From positions 1 to 41,492 of the forward strand of contig JADIMK010000039.1 in the NCBI GenBank assembly GCA_017694785.1: a DNA stretch of 41,492 nt. Direction: 5' to 3'. This DNA comes from Candidatus Cryptobacteroides intestinigallinarum. Lineage in GTDB: Bacteria; Bacteroidota; Bacteroidia; Bacteroidales; UBA932. The notes below the pieces were generated by a model. The model did no database searches. It was not told the origin of the DNA and saw only the letters and a list, made by a program, of their open reading frames with translations. Shown one piece after another: positions 1 to 9,098 of this stretch (the stretch's first letter is position 1; the number at the start of each line of letters is the position of its first letter). Both the position numbers and the translations under genes were made by a program.

Positions 1-127
1 ATGTTTGCCGCCAGCTTCCTTCAGATTTCACCTTGCGATGAACACCCTTGCTCTTGGCTATGTAATTCCCGCTATTAGGGCTTACTCGGGACTTGCACCC
101 GTTAGATAATGCTCATGCCGAGCGTAC
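1..127 (-). mobile_element. Group II intron, 5' end (partial, runs off the window)
   Basis: Read on the minus strand from 127, the sequence starts GTACGCTCGGCATGAGC, continues with GGTGCAAGTCCC, and then AGCCAAGAGCAAGGGTG and AATCTGAAGGAAGC. This block order is the conserved start of domain I of bacterial group II introns, in which a GUGYG-like 5' end is followed by GGTGAAAGTCCC-type and GAATCTGAAGGAAGC-type blocks. Only the first 127 bases are in the window, so the maturase/reverse transcriptase and the 3' end cannot be judged. The first base follows a terminator hairpin and its T run, a placement typical of class C introns. The subclass is not assigned here, and the start GTACG differs by one base from the usual GTGYG. 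Confidence 0.7.
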
Positions 128-132
128 AACAA

Positions 133-167
133 AAAGATGGTCCGAAGTGAACCTTCAGACCATCTTT
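133..167 (-). terminator. Rho-independent terminator of the GH18/SusCD operon
   Basis: AAAGATGGTC (133-142) pairs perfectly with GACCATCTTT (158-167), and an inner GAAG/CTTC pair extends the stem. Read on the minus strand the right arm runs into TTTTTGTT. It lies 25 bases after the stop codon of the LamG lipoprotein gene and ends the four-gene operon. The group II intron begins immediately after the T run. Confidence 0.85.
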
Positions 168-191
168 CATAAGTTGAACTACTTGGCTATA

Positions 192-1406
192 TTACTTCCA
201 AGGCGTCTCAGTGTCCTGACTGGAAATATTTTCGTTCCATGTGAAGCTTGTACTTGTAACAAGCGGATGTCCGTTTCCGGTAAGATCCTCAAACTGATGA
301 GCTCCTTCAACCTCTGAATATGTAGCCCTGTTGATACGCCAATAACCCTCAAGTCCCTCGCTGTTTGCATTTACAAATGTCATATTATTGGCTATCTGCT
401 CCGGAGTCCTTACAACAGACCATATTCTGGCTTCTGTGAACATTATGTTACATCCAACCCACCAGCTTGAGCCTGTGCCATGGCCACCATCTCCAGAGGA
501 ACCGCCAAACCAGCTGGCCGTTGGGAAAGAACCGTCTCCAACATCTCCAGATGTAACATCACCCGTTCCTACCTGTGTTCCATTATAATACAACAGACCT
601 TTAGAACCATCCCATGTATAAGCCAGATGCTGCCAGCAGTTTACATCAAAACCGACCAACGGGTTCGGGTTGATATATGCAGGCGTCCCCTGGAACTGCA
701 CTGCAGAATGCGCCTGGACATCCCCCTGATTGCTCTGAGGGTCTTCAAAGCGGAAAAGTATACTTGCCCCGTTGGAGAACACATCCCTGTTTCTGTTAGC
801 AGTATTGCTTACCTGGAATCTTACTTCAATCGTAAATCCTGTTGGGAACGAGCCATTGAAATTCTCTGCCTTAAGTCCTGTTGCCCCATTAAATTGTGCC
901 AAATCATTGATAAGGACAGTCTCAATGGCAATCACATATGCTGATGTTACAGGAGTAGGTTCAACACTTCCAGAAACCTTTTCAAGCCTTAGCGGCAGAG
1001 CGAGAGGCGTGCCGGTAAGCTCATTTGGAAGAGTAGAAATATGTATTGATACCGGATCTGCCGAGTACTCACCTGCCGGAATCAAAATTTCGCCTCCCAG
1101 ATCACAATAATCTGCCGGCAACATTTCATATCCTGCGCTCTGTTCGCGGTTGTAAGTATTCAGGACATTTTCATCCGCAACAAACCTGAACACGACATCC
1201 TCCTCAGTTCTGTCTGTCAAAGTAACCGTCAATGAATAGTCGGCACCCGTTTCGCCTAACGAAACTACTGTTCCGCTTACTCCTGAAGACTGTACGCTTT
1301 CATTTATGAATGCATGTATTCCTCCTACCCCATATTCTGCATCGTTACATCCCACAGCAGATGCAGCGAGGGTAAGACAAAGTCCAATTTTAAATATATT
1401 TTTCAT
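192..1406 (-). CDS. DUF1735 / LamG-like surface glycan-binding lipoprotein
   Basis: This 404-residue lipoprotein has a signal peptide with lipobox SAVGC, making Cys20 the lipidated residue. The N-terminal half (about residues 35-160) resembles the DUF1735 immunoglobulin-like domain found in Bacteroidota glycan-locus lipoproteins. From about residue 166 onward it reads as a concanavalin/laminin-G-like jelly roll, with features such as FTIEVRFQV, the WQHLAYTWDG strand and the late ARIWSVVRTPEQI segment. Such proteins act at the cell surface as carbohydrate binders in the SusE/SusF position. It is the last gene of the operon, 20 bases after the GH18 gene, and is followed by a strong terminator. 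No catalytic motif is visible. Binding to N-glycans is inferred from the neighbouring enzyme only. Confidence 0.8.
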   Translation of the reverse strand: MKNIFKIGLCLTLAASAVGCNDAEYGVGGIHAFINESVQSSGVSGTVVSLGETGADYSLTVTLTDRTEEDVVFRFVADENVLNTYNREQSAGYEMLPADYCDLGGEILIPAGEYSADPVSIHISTLPNELTGTPLALPLRLEKVSGSVEPTPVTSAYVIAIETVLINDLAQFNGATGLKAENFNGSFPTGFTIEVRFQVSNTANRNRDVFSNGASILFRFEDPQSNQGDVQAHSAVQFQGTPAYINPNPLVGFDVNCWQHLAYTWDGSKGLLYYNGTQVGTGDVTSGDVGDGSFPTASWFGGSSGDGGHGTGSSWWVGCNIMFTEARIWSVVRTPEQIANNMTFVNANSEGLEGYWRINRATYSEVEGAHQFEDLTGNGHPLVTSTSFTWNENISSQDTETPWK

Positions 1407-1426
1407 CTCAAATTCTCTTTAAACCA

Positions 1427-2617
1427 TTATGATACCGGAACATAATCCTCTGGAGACAATGCCTTTTCGGGAGAAGAAGGATTCTGCTGCTGAATAGCCC
1501 TACGCATCCACTTGAACATAGGCGTATTTGACCTCTCGTTACTGAATCTGTATCCTCCGAATCCTCCTTTGCGGAAATCATTGTCCGGATTCCAAGATGC
1601 AAAGCCGACCAACGACGGCATTACAGATTTCGACCAAGTCCTGCCCTGATCGTCAGTCCAATAATATCCTCCGTTCAGACAGTCAATGGCACTTTCCAGA
1701 TTGTCCGTAACGACAAATTTATTCGTTACTTCTTCTTCGGACAATGTCGAACTGAAGGTGTTGATAACCTGATTGAGACGTGTTTGAAGCGAAGCATTTC
1801 CTGACATATAGGTACCATAGTCCTGATTAGCTGTCATTCCGCAATTTGTCGGAGGTGTACCTCCAGGAACTGAATAAGCCTGTGAAACAAGGTAATTGCA
1901 ATACGGACCGATTTCTGCCGCCAGCCTATTGACATAACCGTCAATTATAAGCAACTGGTCTGTCCCTGACTTAGGTCCGAAATACTTTCCGAGCTCCTGT
2001 ACAAACCATGTGAAGTATGTCATATTCTGATCCAGCGATCCACCAGGTTCATAATCTATGTCAATCCCGTCATACCCGTAAAAATCTATGGTATCACGGA
2101 TTGCCGCCGCATATTTGGCGAGGGAAGACCTTATGGCCTCATCGTTCCCGTCTTCCCACCCCCAGAATGCTTTCTGGTCATCCAGTGTGACACCTTCATT
2201 CCCGGATGTATACTCAGGTGGTGTAAAACTGTTACCTACATCGGAAGCAAAGAAGCATACTGTCACCTTTGTCCCTTTGACGTCCTGAACAAAACGAAGA
2301 TCTTCTTTCTGTTCCGGAGAAATCCCTCTGGAATTATCCCACAGGGATATGATATCCATTGAATCCGGTACGGCGGACAGCATCCTTGAAGTTGACAGAC
2401 CAGGCTCACCCCAACCGTCATACCAGCCGAAGGCTATGGCATGATCCGATTCCTTGTAGGCTCGCAGGGCAGCATAATAGGCATCGTCCTTGGCAACTTC
2501 GGTCAGAGAATACTCATCGAAGGCCTCAGTCTCAGGAGTCATCCAGTCACTGCAGCCTGCCGCAGCACAGGCAGCGGCTGCAATTATTACCGATTTGAAT
2601 ATATTGATTCTTTTCAT
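1427..2617 (-). CDS. GH18 endo-beta-N-acetylglucosaminidase-like lipoprotein
   Basis: This 396-residue protein has a lipoprotein signal (AAAGC, Cys22) and a glycoside hydrolase family 18 barrel. The signature DxxDxDxE is intact as DGIDIDYE at residues 183-190, so Glu190 is the expected proton donor and Asp188 the neighbouring assistant. The length, the lipid anchor and the SusCD context fit the Endo F/Endo H-like branch, which cuts the chitobiose core of N-glycans, rather than a secreted chitinase. By family knowledge the enzyme would sit on the outer membrane and release a glycan for the SusCD pair encoded upstream. It lies 20 bases after susD and 20 bases before the LamG gene, so co-transcription is likely. 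The exact glycan (high-mannose or complex) cannot be read from the sequence. Confidence 0.85.
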   Translation of the reverse strand: MKRINIFKSVIIAAAACAAAGCSDWMTPETEAFDEYSLTEVAKDDAYYAALRAYKESDHAIAFGWYDGWGEPGLSTSRMLSAVPDSMDIISLWDNSRGISPEQKEDLRFVQDVKGTKVTVCFFASDVGNSFTPPEYTSGNEGVTLDDQKAFWGWEDGNDEAIRSSLAKYAAAIRDTIDFYGYDGIDIDYEPGGSLDQNMTYFTWFVQELGKYFGPKSGTDQLLIIDGYVNRLAAEIGPYCNYLVSQAYSVPGGTPPTNCGMTANQDYGTYMSGNASLQTRLNQVINTFSSTLSEEEVTNKFVVTDNLESAIDCLNGGYYWTDDQGRTWSKSVMPSLVGFASWNPDNDFRKGGFGGYRFSNERSNTPMFKWMRRAIQQQNPSSPEKALSPEDYVPVS

Positions 2618-2637
2618 ATCAATTCAACTGTTAAAAT

Positions 2638-4158
2638 TTAAATTCCCCTGTCCTGCCAGAAAAGCGGAGTACTTTCATGGTCAGCGCCTCCGAGATTTGA
2701 CACGGCGGTATTGTAGTTGTCTTCATTGAGACTCGCTTCTGTATAAGGATAGCGCAGACGGTGATAATCCTTTATGGAACTGATGGTCGCATTCGGCTCC
2801 TGCGTGGCAACGGACTCGCACAGTTCAGGATAGCCGGTACGCCGGTATTCCGCCCATGCCTCAAGGCCCATAGGGAAGTTGGCAATCCACTTCTGGGTGA
2901 TTATCTGCTCAAGATGCTTGTCTGCCGTGCTCTCTGCATCCCAGGCTATCTTGACTTCAGTCGAGCGGGCATATGTCTGGTTAAGGAAATCGCTGTGGTC
3001 TGCAGGAATGCTTGAGTCATCCGCAATGTACGCGGCAGCACTGCCGGCCCCCCACTGCTCGAATGACAGGGATATCCCGTTCTCATAATATGTCTTGGCA
3101 TCGCCGCTGATCCAGCCGCGGAGCACGGCTTCCGCAAGCAGGAACTGGCTCTCTGCTGCGACAAAGACAGGAAGCTTGGTAGAGGCAAGGAAATTAGGCT
3201 GGGAGAACGGGGTGGAACTTGCCTTGTTGAAATTGGCCGGCTGCCCCATGCGTATGCCCTGATATGTCACAGTCCCCGATGTCGCAGCGGTGAAGTAGAA
3301 CGGCATGCGCGGGTCATTGTATCCGTTCATGTAGTCTGTGATGCTGGCGTTGATCCTGATATCGCCCCAAGAGGATGCTGCGAGCTGATAAGGATTACCC
3401 TGGGTCTTCGGGTCAACCAGGGCATTTTCACTGTTAGAGGTGATGTATCCGCACTCGGAGTTCATGGCGCGGACAAACTCATCCTCAAATCCTGCCCTCA
3501 TGGCTGCCCTCATGGCCAGCGATACGCCAAGCTTTGCCCAGTTGGCATAATTGCCGCTGTATATGGCATCGGAAGTCCCGATAGGAGATGCTCCTACCTG
3601 AGCCGAATACTGGTAGAGCACATCGGCAGCCGAAAGAAGATCATCGATGATGTTCCTGTAGACATCTTCTCCGGTATCGTATGCCACATACATGTCTCCG
3701 TCACGCACCTGGCTGTAAGGGATAGGACCGTAGCAGTCTGTGACCCTCATCATGGATGCAGCCTTCACGAGCTTGGCAAAGGCGAACCAGTGTCCTTCTC
3801 CGTCGGTAAGATCCTCAACCTTGAAGTAGTTGCTGTATACTCCCTGAAAAGCCTGGTCATATACAGATACATTCCAGCCGTCGGAAACATTGAATGTGTC
3901 AAAGTTGGCTCCCTGCCATCTGTTGACATTGGTGAAATAGCCGCCGAGAGACCCGACCATCTGATCTGCCATCTGCGAGCTGTTCTGCTGGACATACATC
4001 ATCGTCTCTATCATCGAAGGGATGACGAGCGAAGGACTCTCGGCACGGAGGGCATACTGGTCTGTATTGTACTCCGGAAAGTTCTTTGTACACCCTGCAA
4101 CAGCGACAAGACCGCCGATTACGGCAGCATTTGCAAATATTTTGAAAATTGTATTCAT
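2638..4158 (-). CDS. SusD/RagB-family glycan-binding lipoprotein
   Basis: This 506-residue lipoprotein has lipobox VAGC (Cys23) followed by TKNFPEYNTD, a typical SusD start. The body is rich in Trp, Tyr and Asn and has helical TPR-like stretches (about residues 90-260). It ends with the pattern common to SusD_2-type proteins: WIANFPMGLEAWAEYRRTG, then a YRLRYPYTE segment. SusD proteins sit as a lid on the SusC barrel and bind the oligosaccharide at the surface. The gene starts 21 bases after the susC stop and is followed 20 bases later by the GH18 gene. Length and features match the family, and no damage is seen. Specificity is inferred from the GH18 neighbour. Confidence 0.92.
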   Translation of the reverse strand: MNTIFKIFANAAVIGGLVAVAGCTKNFPEYNTDQYALRAESPSLVIPSMIETMMYVQQNSSQMADQMVGSLGGYFTNVNRWQGANFDTFNVSDGWNVSVYDQAFQGVYSNYFKVEDLTDGEGHWFAFAKLVKAASMMRVTDCYGPIPYSQVRDGDMYVAYDTGEDVYRNIIDDLLSAADVLYQYSAQVGASPIGTSDAIYSGNYANWAKLGVSLAMRAAMRAGFEDEFVRAMNSECGYITSNSENALVDPKTQGNPYQLAASSWGDIRINASITDYMNGYNDPRMPFYFTAATSGTVTYQGIRMGQPANFNKASSTPFSQPNFLASTKLPVFVAAESQFLLAEAVLRGWISGDAKTYYENGISLSFEQWGAGSAAAYIADDSSIPADHSDFLNQTYARSTEVKIAWDAESTADKHLEQIITQKWIANFPMGLEAWAEYRRTGYPELCESVATQEPNATISSIKDYHRLRYPYTEASLNEDNYNTAVSNLGGADHESTPLFWQDRGI

Positions 4159-4179
4159 ATCTGTGTCCTTATTGCATTG

Positions 4180-7100
4180 TTAGAACTGGAATTTGACATT
4201 GAATCCGAGGTTCCTTGTACTCGGAAGCATGAAGTAGTCGACTCCCTGATAGTAATTGCTGCTTGTGGAAGCGGAAAGCTCAGGGTCAAACGGAGCCTTG
4301 CAGTAGATCATGGCGAGGTTTCTTGCCACGAAGCCCACGGTAAGCCCCATCTTGTTGTTGAACCATTTTCTCGGGAAAGTGTAGTTCAGGGTGAGTTCCT
4401 GGAGGCGGATGTTGGTGGCATCATACAGATAGTACGCACCGTGTCCGCCGCTACCTGTGGATATGGTCTGATAGTATGACTGCGCATCGAGCAAACCGAA
4501 GTTTACAGGAATACCGCCGTTGTCCCTCATCTCGGCAGATGCTTCAGATGCACCATAGAAGTCGAGGATACCCTGAGTGGCTGAATATACGAGGCCGCCG
4601 ATGCGGGCAGTGAGGACTACGCCGAGGGATACGCCCTTGTAGCTGAATGTATTGCTCCATCCGAGATTGGCCTTAGGTGCGAGCTGTCCGACTTTCACGA
4701 AGTCTGTCCTCTCCATCGAGATGCGTCCGTTGGCATCAACATCGACATATCCGTTGAGGTCTCTCTTGATGAAATTGTTCACATAGATGTCGGTAAGAGA
4801 ACCACCCTGACGGAGAATTACGCGAGGTGCGACATTCTCGCCTCCGAGCCAGTCCTTCTGGATTTCATCGATGGTGACATTCTCGCCTGTGATAGGGTTG
4901 ACGATGTCATTGGCGAGCTCGACAATCTTGTTCTCATTGAATGTAAGAGTGAAGCCGCTGTCCCATGTGAAGTCGCCCCAGGTGTTGTTATAGCCGAGGG
5001 CGAGCTCGACTCCCTGGTTCTGGACATTACCGGTCTGCGCGATGAAGTTGTCATAGCCTGTGGAGGCGGCAAGGTCACCGTATACAGTCTGGTTGAAGGT
5101 ATTGGAACGGTAGTATGTCACATCAAGGCTGAGGCCCTTGAGGAAACGCATGTTGACACCGATTTCCCATGAACGGGTGTCTTCAGGCTTGAGATCCCTG
5201 TAAGGGTAAGTCTTGCTCTGGGTCCAGAGGTCCGTCTGGTCGTTGTAGTCGAGACTCGGATTGGAAATCCACCTTGAGAACGGAGATGCGACCTGGGAAT
5301 ATGAGCCGCGGACTTTCAGGAAGTCAAACCACTTCGGCATTTCAACAAGGTTGGAAATGACGGCGGAAAGACCCACTGAAGGATAGAAGAATGAGGACTG
5401 TGATGAATATGCAAGCTGCGAAGCCCAGTCGTTTCTTCCTGTGACAGTAAGATAGACGGCGTCATTCCAGCCCACCTCAACCGATGCAAACACCGACTGA
5501 GTCTGGTCATGCCAGCCGTTCTCGTCTCTCTTGTATTTGTTGGCTATGTCAAGGTTATTGGCGGAAAAGTAGTTGGCCTCCTTAAGGTCGCCTGTCATCA
5601 TCGCCGAATAATACCTCTGGTCATTGATGGATGCTCCGACATTGGCCATGAGGCTCCAGTCTCCCCATTCCTTGTCGATGTTCAGCATCACATCTCCGTA
5701 GAAAGACCTGTCGGAGCTGTTCTCAAGATAGTAGCCACCGTTGTTTCCGCAGAATGTGGTGAGTGTGGAGGCATAGTATTCGCGGGTCTGTTTGTATGTG
5801 GACTCGTCGAGTCTTGCGCGGCCTGTTACATTCATCCAGTCAGTGATGTTCCACTGGAGGGAAGCGTTGAGCATATAGCGGCGCTTGTTCATGTCCCTGT
5901 TATTGCGGTTCTGCACCCAGTAAGGGTTCTGGATGTTGTGTCCTCCGTCCCCGTACGGCCAGTACTGGGTCATCATTCCGCGGACAGGATTCCAGCGTTC
6001 ATAGTTCTGCACTTCCGAGAAATCGTCTCCGCGAGGGAAGAGATACAGACCTGTGATAGGGTTGTAATATGTACCCTGGGAAACGAGGTTGTGGTCCCTC
6101 TGGATGATGAAGCTGGCTCCGAAGTCAAGGATGAGCTTGTCGTTGGCGAACTTGGTGGTGTTGCGCGCAGTGAAGTTGTACCTGTCATACTGGCTCTCCG
6201 GAACAATACCGGTGGTATTGGTGGTAGAGGCTGAGATGTATGTCTGGTTCTTCTCGTTTCCTGTGGACAGAGACACGGAATTGATGACATTCGTTCCCGT
6301 CTGGAAATACTTGCGCGGATCATAGCTGTAGTCAGACGGAAGAGCCGAGCCCCAGCTGTACATTCCGCCGCTCTTTCCGTAGCGGGACTGCATCTCCGGC
6401 ATCATATATACAGTGGAGAATGTGGTGCTGTTGCTGACCGTGACAGTAGTCTTGCCCTCTGCTCCTCTCTTCGTGTTTATGACGATGACTCCGTTGGCTG
6501 CGTCAGAACCGTAGAGGGCGGCTGCAGAAGGGCCGGTAAGCATGGAGATGGACTCGATGTCCTCAGGGTTGATGTCGGCAGCTGCCTCTGAGCCCACAGG
6601 AGACTCCATAGCGCCGCCGGTTCCGCCGAAGCTCTTGTTATACATCGGGATACCGTCAATCACATAGAGGACGGTGTTGCTCTTCTCGATGGACTTCATG
6701 CCTCGCATCACGACTCTCGTGGCACTTCCCGGGCCGCTGGCTCCTGAATTGATGGTCACACCTGCAACCTTGCCGACGAGTGAGTTGACGAAGTTGGCAT
6801 CTTTCACTGCGGTGAGCTCCTCGGACTTCACCGACTGCACATTGTAGGAAAGGGTCTTTTCCTCTCTCTTGATACCGAGGGCCGTGACAACGACCTCATC
6901 AAGGAATTCTGTGGAAACGGACAGCTTGACATCCTGTGTAGCCTGTCCTACATAGGGAATTTCCTGGGTTTCGTATCCGAGAATGGACACGACGATGACA
7001 TCTCCGGACTTGAGTCCGCCGAGTGTGTACTCTCCGTCAAAGCCTGTAGTAACTCCGCCCTGTCCGTCCTTTATCATGACGGCGGCCCCGATTACAGGAC

Positions 7101-7251
7101 CCTGATCATCAGTTACCACACCGCTGACTGTGCCCCCACCGTCATTTGCGTTCTGCGCAAAGACATCCGAAGGTGTCAGCACATTCAGAGCCGCGAAGGC
7201 AAGAAGCGCCATGCAGCATCTGAACAATGAAGAACTCATTGTTTTTAGCAT
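4180..7251 (-). CDS. SusC/RagA-family TonB-linked outer membrane protein
   Basis: This 1023-residue outer-membrane transporter has a signal peptide that probably ends at DVFAQ (residue 33). A carboxypeptidase-regulatory-like domain follows (about 40-115, including GVVTDDQGPVIGAAV), then the TonB-box region LDEVVVTALGIKREEK, a plug domain with YVIDGIPMYN, and a 22-strand barrel ending in the aromatic terminus NVKFQF. It imports oligosaccharides bound by SusD using TonB energy. It is the first gene of a four-gene minus-strand operon with a clear promoter box 42 bases upstream. No ECF sigma/anti-sigma pair or hybrid two-component regulator is present next to it, so local regulation is not apparent. 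Confidence 0.95.
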   Translation of the reverse strand: MLKTMSSSLFRCCMALLAFAALNVLTPSDVFAQNANDGGGTVSGVVTDDQGPVIGAAVMIKDGQGGVTTGFDGEYTLGGLKSGDVIVVSILGYETQEIPYVGQATQDVKLSVSTEFLDEVVVTALGIKREEKTLSYNVQSVKSEELTAVKDANFVNSLVGKVAGVTINSGASGPGSATRVVMRGMKSIEKSNTVLYVIDGIPMYNKSFGGTGGAMESPVGSEAAADINPEDIESISMLTGPSAAALYGSDAANGVIVINTKRGAEGKTTVTVSNSTTFSTVYMMPEMQSRYGKSGGMYSWGSALPSDYSYDPRKYFQTGTNVINSVSLSTGNEKNQTYISASTTNTTGIVPESQYDRYNFTARNTTKFANDKLILDFGASFIIQRDHNLVSQGTYYNPITGLYLFPRGDDFSEVQNYERWNPVRGMMTQYWPYGDGGHNIQNPYWVQNRNNRDMNKRRYMLNASLQWNITDWMNVTGRARLDESTYKQTREYYASTLTTFCGNNGGYYLENSSDRSFYGDVMLNIDKEWGDWSLMANVGASINDQRYYSAMMTGDLKEANYFSANNLDIANKYKRDENGWHDQTQSVFASVEVGWNDAVYLTVTGRNDWASQLAYSSQSSFFYPSVGLSAVISNLVEMPKWFDFLKVRGSYSQVASPFSRWISNPSLDYNDQTDLWTQSKTYPYRDLKPEDTRSWEIGVNMRFLKGLSLDVTYYRSNTFNQTVYGDLAASTGYDNFIAQTGNVQNQGVELALGYNNTWGDFTWDSGFTLTFNENKIVELANDIVNPITGENVTIDEIQKDWLGGENVAPRVILRQGGSLTDIYVNNFIKRDLNGYVDVDANGRISMERTDFVKVGQLAPKANLGWSNTFSYKGVSLGVVLTARIGGLVYSATQGILDFYGASEASAEMRDNGGIPVNFGLLDAQSYYQTISTGSGGHGAYYLYDATNIRLQELTLNYTFPRKWFNNKMGLTVGFVARNLAMIYCKAPFDPELSASTSSNYYQGVDYFMLPSTRNLGFNVKFQF

Positions 7252-7292
7252 AATAGAAAATTTGGTTATTAATAGTGGTCAATATATTTTGG

Positions 7293-7300
7293 CAAATATA
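7293..7300 (-). promoter_or_regulatory. Bacteroidota-type promoter (-7 box) for the susC operon
   Basis: On the minus strand the sequence is TATATTTG, a full match to the TAnnTTTG -7 box. Transcription would start near 7288, giving a leader of about 37 bases before the susC ATG at 7251. The upstream stretch is very A/T rich, and no well-spaced TTTG -33 element is obvious. Confidence 0.65.
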
Positions 7301-7333
7301 ACTATTTTTTTACAATAAGTCACATTTTATTGC

Positions 7334-7412
7334 AAAAAAGAGCAGTAAGACAAAGAATTACACAAGATTGCCGGTGTATCCTTATACATTATCACCTGCC
7401 GTGAACTGCTCC
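7334..7412 (-). terminator. Probable terminator of the flippase gene with a long, structured loop
   Basis: On the minus strand GAGCAGT and ACTGCTC (7405-7411 and 7340-7346) can close a stem, and the second arm runs straight into TTTTTT (7334-7339). The region between the arms holds a smaller hairpin, TGTAT-CCTT-ATACA. The arms are only 7 bp and about 58 bases apart, so this is weaker than the other terminators here. It lies between the flippase stop (7464) and the susC promoter. Confidence 0.4.
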
Positions 7413-7463
7413 TTATATAACAGAAGGCTGCGGAAAGGAAGGAGGGAGGAGATCACTGGATTT

Positions 7464-9008
7464 CTATGACACGGACCTCCTGCGGCGAAGGGCAAGCCAG
7501 CAGAGAGCTGCATATGATGCGATGAGAAGAGTATTTACAACGAGTTTTCCAGCCATCTGCAGTGCCCCTGACGAGAAATCCGCCTGAGGAAACAGCCAGC
7601 GGCCGGAAATTTCAGACAAGGCATAGACTATGCCCATTCCCGCAAAGATGCAGAATATGAGCTTCCAGTCGTACGGGATAGGATAATGTTTCTTTCCCAG
7701 AAAGACATTGATCGCAAGCATCACGACATAGCTGGCAAGATGTCCCCATGCGGCGGCATGATAGGAGAAGCGCGGCATGAACAGGACATTGACCACAGCC
7801 GTGACGACAAGCCCGGCCAGAGTGATCCAGATCGCTACAGATGTCTTTCCGGAGAGCTTGTACCACATGGACACATTGAACTGCATGCCCAGAAGCATAT
7901 AGGAAAGAAGCATTATAGGCACAATGCTTACTCCGGCCCGGAAATCGCGGCCGAGAATCAGGGATATTATATCTATATATAGGATTACCCCGAGGAAGAC
8001 AAGTCCGCAGAAGGCCGTGAACCAGTTCATGACTTCCGCATAGAGAGTCTTGGAGTTTCTGTCGGCCGCCCGCTGGAAGAAGAACGGCTCAGCCGCAAAG
8101 CGGAACATCTGGATGAAGAGTGACATTATCACCGAAAGCTTCACCCCGGCCTGGAATACACCGAGACTTGACTGCCAGACCTCCGATCCGGTATCGAAAT
8201 ATCTGAAGAGTATCCTGTCTAGAAAGTCATTTATAATGCCCGGAAGGGCTGCGACCATGAGCGGCAGGGAATAAAGCAGCATCTTCCTCAGAAGGGCCTG
8301 GTCTATCCTTATTTTCAGCCTGAATACCTCAGGGACAAAGAGCAGCCCGCATACTATGCTGCTTATCAGTATCGCGAATATCACATAAGAGAAATCCGGA
8401 GCCGGAGACACGAAGTGAAGCAGCCAAACGTCCGAAGGCGTCAGGGCCTGGACTTCAGTGCCCAGCCTTTCCGCAGCCCTGAGGCAATATCCGGGGAACC
8501 AGAAGAACAGCACAAGATTGGATGCCGTCTCCGTGAGTATCTTGATTGTCTTGAATATAGCAAAGCGGAAAGCCTTGTGCTCCTGGCGGAACTTGGCAAA
8601 GAGGATTGCAGTCACACAGTCAAGGAACAGGATGCCTCCGACATACATTATGCAGTTTCCGTAGCCGTCATATCCAAGCCACGATGCGATCGGGCCGGCA
8701 AAGGCGACCATAAGCGCAAGAAAGACGGCATTTACTGCGAAGACTATGGCAAAGGCATTTGAATAGACAGTCCTGCGGTCAACACCCTCCTTATTGGCGA
8801 AACGGAAGCATCCTGTCTCCAGGCCTAGGACAAGCACGACCTGCAGCACAGCGATATAGGCCATGAATTCAGTGACTACACCATAGCTGGCTGTAGTCAG
8901 CATTCTCGTATAGAACGGGACAAAAAGGAAATTTATGACCCGGGCCAGGATCGTGCTGAGCCCGTATATCGCGGTTTCTCCCGCAAGCTGCTTCAACGGA
9001 TTTGCCAT
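7464..9008 (-). CDS. Polysaccharide (O-antigen-type) flippase, MOP superfamily
   Basis: This 514-residue integral membrane protein has about 12-14 hydrophobic helices across its length. It starts MANPLKQLAGETAIYGLS, and the GETAIYGLSTILARVINFLF block followed by PFYTRMLT is typical of Polysacc_synt/Wzx-like lipid-linked oligosaccharide flippases. It would flip undecaprenyl-linked glycan precursors across the inner membrane. It stands alone: no glycosyltransferases flank it, which differs from capsule clusters. The start is only about 9 bases from a TAATTTTG promoter-like box (minus strand, 9017-9024), so the message may be nearly leaderless. It is divergent from the cyclophilin gene. Confidence 0.88.
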   Translation of the reverse strand: MANPLKQLAGETAIYGLSTILARVINFLFVPFYTRMLTTASYGVVTEFMAYIAVLQVVLVLGLETGCFRFANKEGVDRRTVYSNAFAIVFAVNAVFLALMVAFAGPIASWLGYDGYGNCIMYVGGILFLDCVTAILFAKFRQEHKAFRFAIFKTIKILTETASNLVLFFWFPGYCLRAAERLGTEVQALTPSDVWLLHFVSPAPDFSYVIFAILISSIVCGLLFVPEVFRLKIRIDQALLRKMLLYSLPLMVAALPGIINDFLDRILFRYFDTGSEVWQSSLGVFQAGVKLSVIMSLFIQMFRFAAEPFFFQRAADRNSKTLYAEVMNWFTAFCGLVFLGVILYIDIISLILGRDFRAGVSIVPIMLLSYMLLGMQFNVSMWYKLSGKTSVAIWITLAGLVVTAVVNVLFMPRFSYHAAAWGHLASYVVMLAINVFLGKKHYPIPYDWKLIFCIFAGMGIVYALSEISGRWLFPQADFSSGALQMAGKLVVNTLLIASYAALCWLALRRRRSVS

Positions 9009-9063
9009 AATGGCGGCAAAATTATAAATTAATCTGACAATATGTTAATCCAAAACTCTTTCT

Positions 9064-9071
9064 TATTTTTG
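9064..9071 (+). promoter_or_regulatory. Bacteroidota-type promoter (-7 box) for the cyclophilin-HAD operon
   Basis: TATTTTTG matches TAnnTTTG. Transcription would begin near 9076, 23 bases before the ATG at 9099. Because the box lies within an upstream in-frame extension of the reading frame, it supports the ATG at 9099 as the true start. No clear -33 element is seen. Confidence 0.6.
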
Positions 9072-9098
9072 TACAGCATTTTTTACAATAAAAAGAAA

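Noticed and set aside
5509..6234. A 241-codon plus-strand open frame inside susC
   Set aside because: It is antisense to a well-supported SusC gene, has no family features and a low-complexity Val-rich translation: a shadow frame.
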